Part shown: in pieces, positions 1 to 6,133 of the stretch | How the letters are laid out: each line of letters begins with the position of its first letter | How positions within the stretch are numbered: position 1 is the stretch's first letter | Assembly: GCA_023132365.1 (NCBI GenBank) | Contig: JAGLYJ010000062.1 | Span: 1 to 6,736 of the forward strand | Direction of reading: 5' to 3' | From: Mycoplasmatota bacterium | GTDB lineage: Bacteria > Bacillota_I > Bacilli_A > Izemoplasmatales > Hujiaoplasmataceae | Length of the DNA stretch: 6,736 nucleotides | Notes under the pieces: generated by a model | Told to the model about the DNA's origin: nothing | What the model saw: the letters and a program-made list of their open reading frames with translations, nothing else | Database searches by the model: none | Made by a program: the position numbers and the translations under genes

Positions 1-1429
1 CACCTTTTTCAATTTGTTTTCTAAATAGTGGAACCACAGAGCCATTAGAACCTAATACATTTCCAAATCTAACTGCAGAGTAATTAGTTTTAGATTTAAA
101 ATTTATACATTGAATCATCATTTCAGCAAATCTTTTAGTTGCTCCCATAATATTCGTTGGTCTAACTGCTTTATCAGATGAAACAAGAACTACTTTTTCT
201 ACTTCATATTTATCAGCGATAATACAGATATTATGTGTTCCCATAATATTAGTTCTCACAGCTTCTTTTGATGAACCTTCCATTAAAGGAACGTGTTTAT
301 AAGCTGCTGCATGAAATACTATATTTGGCTTAAAGTTATTAAATATTTCCTCTACTCTTTTTTTATTATAGACTGATCCAATTTGAATTGTAAATTTAAT
401 AGGATCAATAAGTTTATTAGTGATTTTATGCATCAATTCAGTTTGTAAATCATATACTCCATTTTCATATATATCAAATAGAAGAATCTCTTCTGGTTTA
501 TACTTCACAATTTGTCTTACAAGCTCAGATCCAATAGAACCTCCCGCACCTGTAACTAAAACTCTTTTTTGAGAAATAAATTCTTGTATACCTTTTGAAT
601 CTAATTGAACAACATCTCTTGATAATAAATCCTCAACATTTACATCTAGTAATTTCTTCGGTATATCTTTTTGTAAAGATTTGAATTTTGGCAACCTCTT
701 TATGGTTACTGGTCTATGAGCAATTATTTGAATAATTTCCTGTAGCCTAGGGTTATCAATATTAGCAATACAAATAATTACTTCTTCAATATTGTAATTA
801 TCAATAATATGAGGAACTGCTTTAATTGGTCCTAAAATAGGGAATCCAGACATGATATTGCCGATTTTAGAATCGTCATCATCCACAAAAGCAATCGGAT
901 TATTCATGATATCAGGATTATTTCTAATTTCATCTAAAACTAATTTCCCTCCAGCCCCAGCTCCAATTAGAAGAGATCTTTTTCCTGACATGTATATTTT
1001 CTTTGGAGATAAGTATTTTATAATACGCTTAATAATTCTTGGTATTATCATTACAAATACTTCAAATACCGTTGTAAAAATAATATATATTTCTGGAATA
1101 AACTCGAAGTTAGGTACAGCAATTGTAACTATTGCCAAAACAACATTAGATACCATTACTCCAACCGCTATCTTAAACACTTCATCAAAACCAGCATTAT
1201 CAAGCACTAATCTATATAATTTAAGAATAATATATACAATTAATTTGAACGCAATAACAACTGGCAAGGCAATTATAGCAGTGATATGGTCAAAATTAGA
1301 AGCATCAGTAATTGTTAAGGCTCCAATCGCTAATCCATAAGTTAAACAAATAGCTAAGACATCATAGATCATCATTTGCCATGGTTTCATAGATGTTACT
1401 CTTTTATAAAAGCGATTTTCGTTAGCCAT
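1..1429 (-). CDS. capD: Membrane-bound UDP-N-acetylglucosamine 4,6-dehydratase, CapD/EpsC/PglF family (C-terminus cut by window edge)
   Basis: The visible 476 residues run open from ATG at 1429 to the left edge. About four membrane segments (near residues 17-37, 49-70, 85-106, 109-128) precede a first Rossmann-like domain with GAGAGG at 156-161, then a short-chain dehydrogenase-type domain with the NAD-binding motif TGAGGSIG at 293-300. HAAAYKHVP (373-381), SSDKA (417-421) and RFGNVLGSNG (454-463) are family signatures. The usual SDR catalytic Tyr is Met428 (M428-x3-K432), with D419-K420 upstream, as in the large PglF/WbpM/CapD membrane dehydratases. Known family role: NAD-dependent conversion of UDP-GlcNAc to a UDP-4-keto-6-deoxy sugar for capsule, exopolysaccharide or glycan synthesis. 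Family members are about 600 residues, so roughly 130 are off-window. GGAGGA at 1435-1440, five bases upstream, fixes the start. The gene has its own promoter behind a terminator. Exact sugar stereochemistry cannot be read from sequence. Confidence 0.93.
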   Translation of the reverse strand, partial: MANENRFYKRVTSMKPWQMMIYDVLAICLTYGLAIGALTITDASNFDHITAIIALPVVIAFKLIVYIILKLYRLVLDNAGFDEVFKIAVGVMVSNVVLAIVTIAVPNFEFIPEIYIIFTTVFEVFVMIIPRIIKRIIKYLSPKKIYMSGKRSLLIGAGAGGKLVLDEIRNNPDIMNNPIAFVDDDDSKIGNIMSGFPILGPIKAVPHIIDNYNIEEVIICIANIDNPRLQEIIQIIAHRPVTIKRLPKFKSLQKDIPKKLLDVNVEDLLSRDVVQLDSKGIQEFISQKRVLVTGAGGSIGSELVRQIVKYKPEEILLFDIYENGVYDLQTELMHKITNKLIDPIKFTIQIGSVYNKKRVEEIFNNFKPNIVFHAAAYKHVPLMEGSSKEAVRTNIMGTHNICIIADKYEVEKVVLVSSDKAVRPTNIMGATKRFAEMMIQCINFKSKTNYSAVRFGNVLGSNGSVVPLFRKQIEKG

Positions 1430-1461
1430 AATGTTCCTCCAAATTTATTTATAGTAAACTG

Positions 1462-1490
1462 ATTTTAACATAAATATACTTTTTTTTCAA
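1462..1490 (-). promoter_or_regulatory. Sigma-70/SigA-type promoter of the dehydratase gene, with extended -10
   Basis: Read on the minus strand, TTGAAA (1485-1490, 5/6 to consensus) is followed by a 17-base spacer and TAAAAT (1462-1467, 5/6). A TGT immediately before the -10 forms an extended -10 (TGn). Transcription would start near 1455, giving a leader of about 25 bases carrying the GGAGGA ribosome binding site. The spacer begins with an A run (1480-1484). This is the best-formed promoter in the window, and it lets the dehydratase be expressed independently of the upstream regulator genes. Confidence 0.72.
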
Positions 1491-1504
1491 TCAATCAACG
1501 TAAT

Positions 1505-1531
1505 AAATGGACTTAAAAATAAAGTCCATTT
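1505..1531 (-). terminator. Hairpin terminator after the histidine kinase, possibly bidirectional
   Basis: Perfect 10-base arms AAATGGACTT (1505-1514) and AAGTCCATTT (1522-1531) flank a 7-base loop. The hairpin begins five bases past the kinase TAG codon, where a terminator for the regulator genes is expected. The T-run following it is poor in the minus direction (TTTATTACG, including the end of the arm) and better in the plus direction (six T). It may therefore work as a bidirectional or mainly plus-direction terminator, although no plus-strand gene is seen nearby. Confidence 0.7.
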
Positions 1532-1536
1532 TTTAA

Positions 1537-3090
1537 CTATACAAGATATATTTCAAAATAAAATTCTACTCCATTTTCTTTGTTGGTAACACCGTAATCA
1601 TAACCTAACATTTCTAAAGTTGTCTTACAAATTGAAAGACCCAATCCCTGGCCGCCATAACTTCTTGTTCTAGCTTTATCAATCTTGTAGAAGCTGTCCC
1701 AGATATGGTTTATTTCGTCCTCAGAGATGTTTGGACCAGAATTGTATACCGATACCCTAACAATATTATTTTCTTTTAATACCGCGTTGATTTTAACAAT
1801 CTTTGATTCATCAATATAATTTATCGCATTGCTAATAAAGTTAGTTAAAACCGTTTGTAGTTGATTGTAGTCTGAATTAACTAGTCTATCTACACTAGCT
1901 ACTTCTAGATTAATATCTAATTCTTTAAATTTCAAACTAAATAAATTAATAGTATCATCAATTAAATCTTTGATTTTCAGGTCTTTAAGGTTAATCTCAA
2001 TAGTTTTACTTTCAGTTTGAGACAATCTAAGAAGATCTTGAACCAATTTATTCATCTTATTTGTTTCATCTAGAATAATGCTTATATATTCATCTCTAGA
2101 TTCTAAATCTAAATTACTTAATCTTAATGCTTCAGTATAACCAAGGATCATAGATAAAGGAGTTTTTAATTCATGAGATGCACTCGCTATGAAATCACGG
2201 CGCATTTCATCAACATCATTTTTATGTAAGATTTCCTTCGCTAATCGATCATTTGTTTTCTGAAGCTCTTTAATGTTTCCTTCAAGCTGCTCACTCATTT
2301 GATTAATACTATTTCCTAAATCACCTAGCTCATCATCACTTTTGATATTTAACCTATTAGTAAAGTTTAAATTTGTTATTTCTTCTGCAATTTTATTTAT
2401 CTGAAGAATTGGATTTGTAAAGGAATAACTTATGAAATACATTGTAACAAATGATATTATCATAAAGAAAAACCCAACTAAAATTGTAAATGAATTAAAA
2501 ATTCTAATACTATCTTCAATTGATTGAAAAGTAATGGTTAAAAGATAATATATATCATCATTTCCATCTATTCCCGTTACAACAAGCCCAATCATATTTG
2601 TGTTTTGAGTATCTAAATTGAATTCTGATTGTATATCCATAAGATATGCTGTATAACCTTCATTACTTAAAGTAGAGACTTCTTCTGCATAATCAGAATT
2701 ATCTTCCACCGTTTGTTGATTGAAGTCATAGATGATTCTAGTTATTATTCCATTAGATATATTATGATTAAGTCCAAAAACTCTTTCAAAAATATCAGGT
2801 GGATCTTCAAAACCACTCCAAACGTATCCAGGATCAAATTCAGTAACTTGCCTTAACACTTGAACATTTAAATTATAGTCATTTTCAATAACTTCAATAT
2901 TGTACTCAAAATCATCATCTTCCATATCGTAATTTTCAATCACGTAAAAAGCCTCTACTAAAGACGCTTTTCTATTTTTTATATAATAGTTTTCTAAAAA
3001 AGAGTTATTTAAAAGTATTAATCCCGCTATAAAAGCTAAAAACAGCCCATAAACCAGAAGAAATAACTTCGACCTAATTGATGATTTCAT
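1537..3090 (-). CDS. Membrane sensor histidine kinase (HAMP, HisKA, HATPase_c)
   Basis: This 517-residue protein would autophosphorylate on His and pass the phosphate to the response regulator encoded just upstream. Visible order: N-terminal membrane segment (about 8-28); an extracytoplasmic region of about 170 residues rich in acidic residues (for example DMEDDD at 55-60); second membrane segment (about 201-222); HAMP (about 223-275); H-box with H306 in SHELKTP; N-box around NFISNAINY (417-425); G1 box NSGPNI (450-455); G2 box GGQGLGLS (479-486). The G1 Asp is replaced by Asn450, a variant I recall from other low-G+C Gram-positive kinases, so not by itself a sign of inactivity. The sensor region matches no fold I can name, so the signal is unknown. 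Its ATG lies inside the end of the regulator gene (17-base overlap, different frame) with only a weak Shine-Dalgarno, suggesting translational coupling. A terminator follows. Confidence 0.95.
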   Translation of the reverse strand: MKSSIRSKLFLLVYGLFLAFIAGLILLNNSFLENYYIKNRKASLVEAFYVIENYDMEDDDFEYNIEVIENDYNLNVQVLRQVTEFDPGYVWSGFEDPPDIFERVFGLNHNISNGIITRIIYDFNQQTVEDNSDYAEEVSTLSNEGYTAYLMDIQSEFNLDTQNTNMIGLVVTGIDGNDDIYYLLTITFQSIEDSIRIFNSFTILVGFFFMIISFVTMYFISYSFTNPILQINKIAEEITNLNFTNRLNIKSDDELGDLGNSINQMSEQLEGNIKELQKTNDRLAKEILHKNDVDEMRRDFIASASHELKTPLSMILGYTEALRLSNLDLESRDEYISIILDETNKMNKLVQDLLRLSQTESKTIEINLKDLKIKDLIDDTINLFSLKFKELDINLEVASVDRLVNSDYNQLQTVLTNFISNAINYIDESKIVKINAVLKENNIVRVSVYNSGPNISEDEINHIWDSFYKIDKARTRSYGGQGLGLSICKTTLEMLGYDYGVTNKENGVEFYFEIYLV

Positions 3091-3763
3091 TCTCAGAATC
3101 TAATCTATATCCTATACTTCTAACAGTTGAGATATAATATGAATATTTTCCTAATTTAGCTCTTAACTGTTTGATATGTGTATCAACAGTTCTTAAATCT
3201 CCAAAATAATCATAATTCCAAACTGCATTTAATATTTTGTCTCTTGATAGTGCAATTCCTTTATTGTCGATAAAGAATTTAAGTAGTTCATATTCCTTTG
3301 GTGTTAAAGCTACTTTTCCACTCTCAATAAATACTTCTCTAGCAGCTAAATCCATGTGAATTTCACCAAAGAATATTTCTTCATGGATTTGTTTATCTTT
3401 CTTCAGCAATTTATTGATTCTAGCAACTAATACACTTGGAGAAAATGGTTTTGTTACGTAATCATCTGCGCCTAACTTAAAACCTTTAAGTTGATCATAC
3501 TCATCACTTCTAGCTGTAAGCATTACAACAGGAACATTCATATAATCACGGATTCTTTCTAAAACATACCATCCATCGTATTTAGGCATCATTACATCTA
3601 AGATAACCAAATCTACTTTTTGGCTAGATTCAAATAAGATGTCTAATGCTTCTTCTCCATCTGCAGCTTCTATTACTTTATAATCTTCTCTTTTTAAGAA
3701 ATCAGAAACTAACCTTCTTATTCTGTACTCATCATCAACAACTAAAACATATGTATTTCTCAT
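3074..3763 (-). CDS. OmpR/PhoB-family response regulator
   Basis: A 229-residue DNA-binding regulator, the evident partner of the overlapping histidine kinase. The receiver domain (about 4-118) has the acidic pair D10-D11, phospho-acceptor D56 in LDVMMP, T83 and K105 in the TKPF motif. A winged-helix DNA-binding domain (about 128-222) carries the likely recognition helix TVDTHIKQLRAKLG (192-205) and the usual GYR near its end. All residues needed for phosphorylation are present, and length is normal. The start gives the standard receiver beginning (VLVVDDE at residues 6-12), so ATG at 3763 is right even though the ribosome binding site sits unusually far upstream. It lies between the tyrosine phosphatase and the sensor kinase, so control of the polysaccharide genes, itself or both is a reasonable inference. 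Its DNA target is not known. Confidence 0.96.
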   Translation of the reverse strand: MRNTYVLVVDDEYRIRRLVSDFLKREDYKVIEAADGEEALDILFESSQKVDLVILDVMMPKYDGWYVLERIRDYMNVPVVMLTARSDEYDQLKGFKLGADDYVTKPFSPSVLVARINKLLKKDKQIHEEIFFGEIHMDLAAREVFIESGKVALTPKEYELLKFFIDNKGIALSRDKILNAVWNYDYFGDLRTVDTHIKQLRAKLGKYSYYISTVRSIGYRLDSENEIIN

Positions 3764-3782
3764 ATTAACATCACAATCCTTT
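3760..3782 (-). promoter_or_regulatory. Ribosome binding site with a three-codon mini-ORF overlapping the regulator start
   Basis: AAAGGA (3777-3782) lies 13 bases before the regulator ATG (3761-3763), which is long for a Shine-Dalgarno. It lies an ideal five bases before another ATG (3769-3771) that opens the mini-ORF ATG TTA ATA TGA. The TGA of this mini-ORF overlaps the regulator ATG as ATGA. Ribosomes could initiate on the mini-ORF and restart at the regulator. The arrangement is seen directly; the mechanism is inference. Confidence 0.4.
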
Positions 3783-3790
3783 CAAAGAAA

Positions 3791-3837
3791 AATCCAATAT
3801 ATCTTCTAGGTAGGGGGTAAGAATAATATATTGAATT
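3791..3837 (-). other. Stem-loop in the response-regulator leader, C-rich loop
   Basis: On the minus strand, 12-base arms (3826-3837 and 3791-3802) pair with one G-U wobble. An inner TTCT/AGAA pairing can extend the stem after a small internal loop. The apical loop contains TACCCCCTACC, a conspicuous C-rich block in an AT-rich region. If the nearby TATAAT is the -10, the stem would sit at the very 5' end of the mRNA. The 3' side is followed by a T-rich tract (TTTCTTT), so a weak terminator or attenuator for transcripts entering from the phosphatase gene is an alternative. The stem is mostly A-U, which makes strong termination doubtful. Confidence 0.45.
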
Positions 3838-3843
3838 GTCTAT

Positions 3844-3873
3844 ATTATATTACACATTTATGTAGAAAATGTG
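3844..3873 (-). promoter_or_regulatory. Possible promoter -10 and 7-7-7 inverted repeat upstream of the response regulator
   Basis: A perfect TATAAT lies at 3844-3849 on the minus strand, but no good -35 stands 16-18 bases upstream. At that place is an inverted repeat, CACATTT (3867-3873) and AAATGTG (3853-3859), around a 7-base spacer. An activator- or repressor-controlled promoter would look like this, but AT-rich intergenic DNA gives chance TATAAT matches. The alternative is readthrough from the capA-capB-capC genes. Confidence 0.35.
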
Positions 3874-3888
3874 ATAAATCGATGTATT

Positions 3889-4581
3889 TTAATCAAATAC
3901 TTCTCTGTTATCAAATAACTTATTAGCTACTTCACCTGAAAATTTATTGCTAATTATATTGTAGGCATCTAATAGTCTACTTGTTCTAAATGAATGGACA
4001 TCTGAAGCTACAAAATCAACAAGATCACTGCTTATAAGGCTAAATACAAACTTTCTTATCTTTCTTCCATAATCTCCAATAATAGAACTAGCGTTAATCT
4101 GAATCTTAGCGCCCATTCTTTTCAAATATTTATAAGCATTAATATTATCAAGGTAAGGATATCTTTCGGGATGAGCGATAACGGGAATATATCCCTTAGC
4201 TGTTAAATTATTTATAGCTTCAGGTATATCTTCTGTTTCCTTATACAAAGAAAATTCCACTAACAAATATTTTGAATCACCTAACGGCTTCACGAGATTA
4301 TCAGCTAAATCTTTCAAAGTTTTTTGATTATAGTATATCTCAGTACCTAAATATAGTTTTACATTTAATCCCTGTCTTTTAACTTCTTCGTTTAACTCTT
4401 GAAAAACAGGCATGTTTTTTTCAAAAGATGACATATATCCTCTATGTGAAATATAATGAGGTGTTACAAAAATATCTGTAACACCCTGGTTAATTTCTGA
4501 TTTAATTATATCAATTGAAGTTTGTAAATCTGGCGACCCATCATCCACATATGGTAAAATGTGAGTATGAATATCAATCAC
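3889..4581 (-). CDS. capC: PHP-type protein-tyrosine phosphatase, CapC/CpsB/YwqE family
   Basis: A 230-residue cytoplasmic metal-dependent phosphatase that removes phosphate from the tyrosine kinase of the same locus and so resets polymer synthesis. The full PHP metal-binding set is visible: H5 and H7 in DIHTH, D14, H42 in TPHY, E81 in GTEIYY, E109 in LVEF, H137 in AHPERY with R140, and D194/H196 in SDVH. Length matches the family (about 240-255) with a slightly short C-terminus. The start is GTG at 4581, with GAGGTG seven bases upstream. This GTG places the first metal-binding His at residue 5, as is usual. It follows the kinase stop by 16 bases, so the two are almost certainly co-transcribed. 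Kinase next to phosphatase is the standard Bacillota capsule arrangement. Confidence 0.95.
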   Translation of the reverse strand: MIDIHTHILPYVDDGSPDLQTSIDIIKSEINQGVTDIFVTPHYISHRGYMSSFEKNMPVFQELNEEVKRQGLNVKLYLGTEIYYNQKTLKDLADNLVKPLGDSKYLLVEFSLYKETEDIPEAINNLTAKGYIPVIAHPERYPYLDNINAYKYLKRMGAKIQINASSIIGDYGRKIRKFVFSLISSDLVDFVASDVHSFRTSRLLDAYNIISNKFSGEVANKLFDNREVFD

Positions 4582-4597
4582 TTAAAATCACCTCTTA

Positions 4598-5281
4598 TTA
4601 GTCCTCTTCTGAGTAGTAAGAATAACCAAATACACCTTGTGCTTTTCTAACATCAATATTAGCTAATACTCCACCTAGAATATTCGCTCCATTTTCTTGA
4701 AGTTGTTGCAATCCAACTTTTGCATTATCTTTTCTTGTTTGATTATAAGCTGCAACATAAATAACGCCGTCTACATATTTCGAAACTACAAGTGCATCAG
4801 TAACTGACAGTACTGGCGGTGTATCAATAACTATATAATCATATTCATTTCTTAGTTGATCAATCATGTTAATAACTTTTTGAGATTGCAGCATGATATG
4901 TGGATAAGATAATCTATGTCCCGTTAACAAAAGATCAATTCCTGATTCATCATGAATGATTAAATCATGAATATTTTTGTCTTCTGCAATAAAGTCATAA
5001 AAACCAACATCATTAGATTTATGAAAAGCACGTTGAATCTTAGGTCTTCTTAAATCAAAATCTAAAATAATTACCTTTTTTTCTTTTTCAGCATATACAG
5101 CAGCTAAATTAATAGCCGTTGTTGTTTTACCATCTTGTGGTGTAGCTGAAGTTGTTTGAATAACTTTAATTGGTTTATCAATATTAGACATTCTAATATT
5201 CAATTCCAATTTTCTATATGCTTCTGATTCAGGTGAATTAGGGTCTTCAATAACTACATTTCTATACTCAAAAAATTCCAT
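4598..5281 (-). CDS. capB: BY-family capsule tyrosine kinase, CapB/CpsD/YwqD type
   Basis: A 227-residue cytoplasmic P-loop kinase that phosphorylates its own C-terminal tyrosines when activated by the Wzz-like membrane partner, controlling polysaccharide length and export. Visible motifs: Walker A SATPQDGKTTT (45-55, K52), Walker A' ILDFDLRRP (72-80, D74 and D76), Walker B YIVIDTPP (149-156, D153). The C-terminal tyrosine cluster is small: Y220, Y222 and Y223 in GYSYYSEED. The N-terminal oligomerisation motif, normally ExxRxxR, reads EAYRKLE (20-26), so the second Arg is Glu26; this may weaken or change ring assembly. ATG directly follows the Wzz-like TAG in the same frame. GGTGGA just upstream serves as Shine-Dalgarno inside the preceding gene, so coupling is likely. 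A ParA-like ATPase is excluded by the motif set and neighbours. Confidence 0.94.
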   Translation of the reverse strand: MEFFEYRNVVIEDPNSPESEAYRKLELNIRMSNIDKPIKVIQTTSATPQDGKTTTAINLAAVYAEKEKKVIILDFDLRRPKIQRAFHKSNDVGFYDFIAEDKNIHDLIIHDESGIDLLLTGHRLSYPHIMLQSQKVINMIDQLRNEYDYIVIDTPPVLSVTDALVVSKYVDGVIYVAAYNQTRKDNAKVGLQQLQENGANILGGVLANIDVRKAQGVFGYSYYSEED

Positions 5282-6025
5282 CTATTCCACCAACTTTCTT
5301 TCTCTCATAGTTCCTGGAACAGCACCAATAACCTTAATTCCTAAATGTTTTTCCATTTCACTAGAAGATTGATACTTATTACTAAATATTTCTTTAACAA
5401 ACACGATTGCTAAAGCAATTATCCCACCTAATAAAATACTAATTACAACATTCAATAATTTATTTGGCGAGCTAGGTATTTGTGGTGTTTCAGCAACATC
5501 TAGAACTTTTAATTTATTTTGAAGCAATACGTATCCTTGTTCATCATCATCTGCTATTTCGATAGAGTTTCCAACCAGTTCATTAGCTATTTCAGCCGCC
5601 AAAGCTGGATCTTCGTTCTCAACAGAAATATAGATAATCAATACATTAGACTGTGAAGAAATCGAAATGCTATTTTTCAAGGTTCCAACAGAGTAATCAC
5701 TTGATAACCCATCAACATCTTCAATAACGCTTTCTACAATTAAACTTGAAATTACAAACTCTTTATAGGTTAAAATCAAATTTTGTGCAATAGAGATTGC
5801 GGATTGTTCCGATGTTTCTGAAACTTCAAAATCCACTTGGACAATAATCGATGTTTCCGCTGTATATTTTGGTATTACTAAAACATAAGAATAAACAATG
5901 CCTAAAATCATTGCAAATCCAGTAATAAAAATAATTAAAAATTTGTTAAGCCATACAATTTTAAACAACTCTTGAAGCGTCATTCCTTCTTCTTCAACAA
6001 ATTGTTGTTGATTCATATTATCCAT
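5282..6025 (-). CDS. capA: Wzz-type polysaccharide chain-length modulator and kinase activator, CapA/YveK family
   Basis: A 247-residue membrane protein with two transmembrane helices (about 28-50 and 189-210) around an extracellular domain of about 140 residues beginning PKYTAETSI. The proline-rich signature before the second helix reads PQIPSSPNK (181-189), typical of Wzz_N/GNVR polysaccharide co-polymerases. The cytoplasmic tail (211-247, containing GIKVIGAVPG) is the part that in this family contacts and activates the BY-kinase. Known role: sets polymer length and forms a complex with the kinase. An upstream in-frame ATG would add 17 residues, but ATG at 6025 has an excellent AGGAG seven bases before it and the extra codons would overlap the promoter, so the shorter form is chosen. 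The stop TAG abuts the kinase ATG. The gene starts a likely operon with the kinase and phosphatase. Confidence 0.92.
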   Translation of the reverse strand: MDNMNQQQFVEEEGMTLQELFKIVWLNKFLIIFITGFAMILGIVYSYVLVIPKYTAETSIIVQVDFEVSETSEQSAISIAQNLILTYKEFVISSLIVESVIEDVDGLSSDYSVGTLKNSISISSQSNVLIIYISVENEDPALAAEIANELVGNSIEIADDDEQGYVLLQNKLKVLDVAETPQIPSSPNKLLNVVISILLGGIIALAIVFVKEIFSNKYQSSSEMEKHLGIKVIGAVPGTMRERKLVE

Positions 6026-6032
6026 AAAAAAT

Positions 6033-6038
6033 CTCCTC
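6033..6038 (-). promoter_or_regulatory. Ribosome binding site deciding the Wzz-like start
   Basis: GAGGAG on the minus strand ends seven bases before ATG at 6025. The longer reading frame beginning at 6076 has no such site and would start within the promoter region, upstream of the expected transcription start near 6058. Confidence 0.85.
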
Positions 6039-6054
6039 TTATCTAGTAAATATA

Positions 6055-6075
6055 TGTTATACATATTATATAACA
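6055..6075 (-). repeat. 7-7-7 inverted repeat overlapping the -10 of the Wzz-like gene, possible operator
   Basis: Perfect arms TGTTATA (6055-6061 on plus) and TATAACA (6069-6075) flank a 7-base spacer. The repeat covers the -10 and the expected start of transcription, where a bound protein would block RNA polymerase. The same DNA also reads as an imperfect direct repeat TGTTATA/TGTATAA with a 12-base period, a form closer to OmpR-family sites. AT-rich DNA produces such palindromes by chance, so this is a candidate only. Confidence 0.35.
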
Positions 6076-6093
6076 ATAAGTAACTTAAAACAA
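6065..6093 (-). promoter_or_regulatory. Sigma-70/SigA-type promoter of the capA-capB-capC genes
   Basis: On the minus strand, TTGTTT (6088-6093, 3/6) is followed by a 17-base spacer and a perfect TATAAT (6065-6070). Transcription would start near 6058, leaving a leader of about 33 bases with a strong ribosome binding site. The weak -35 and overlapping inverted repeat suggest regulation. I see no clear intrinsic terminator between uppP and this promoter, so some transcription may also come from uppP. A short self-complementary block CTATATATAG lies at 6103-6112. Confidence 0.6.
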
Positions 6094-6133
6094 TGATAAT
6101 ACCTATATATAGTATATAATTACGACTTAAAAA

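Noticed and set aside
852..1340. Plus-strand open frame of 162 codons
   Set aside because: It lies entirely antisense to the dehydratase, whose reading frame is open and matches a known family over its whole visible length. Its product has no recognisable motif, and I noted no ribosome binding site.
3791..3837. Strong intrinsic terminator after the phosphatase gene
   Set aside because: The stem is almost all A-U at its base and the following T tract is interrupted, so it is listed as a leader stem-loop with termination only as an alternative.
6026..6076. Longer N-terminus for the Wzz-like protein starting at 6076
   Set aside because: The extra 17 codons overlap the -10 and predicted transcription start, lack a ribosome binding site and are not typical of the family. 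ATG at 6025 has a strong AGGAG.
6103..6112. CTATATATAG palindrome as a terminator for uppP
   Set aside because: It is a short, purely AT palindrome without a GC stem or a clean T run, and is expected by chance in such DNA.
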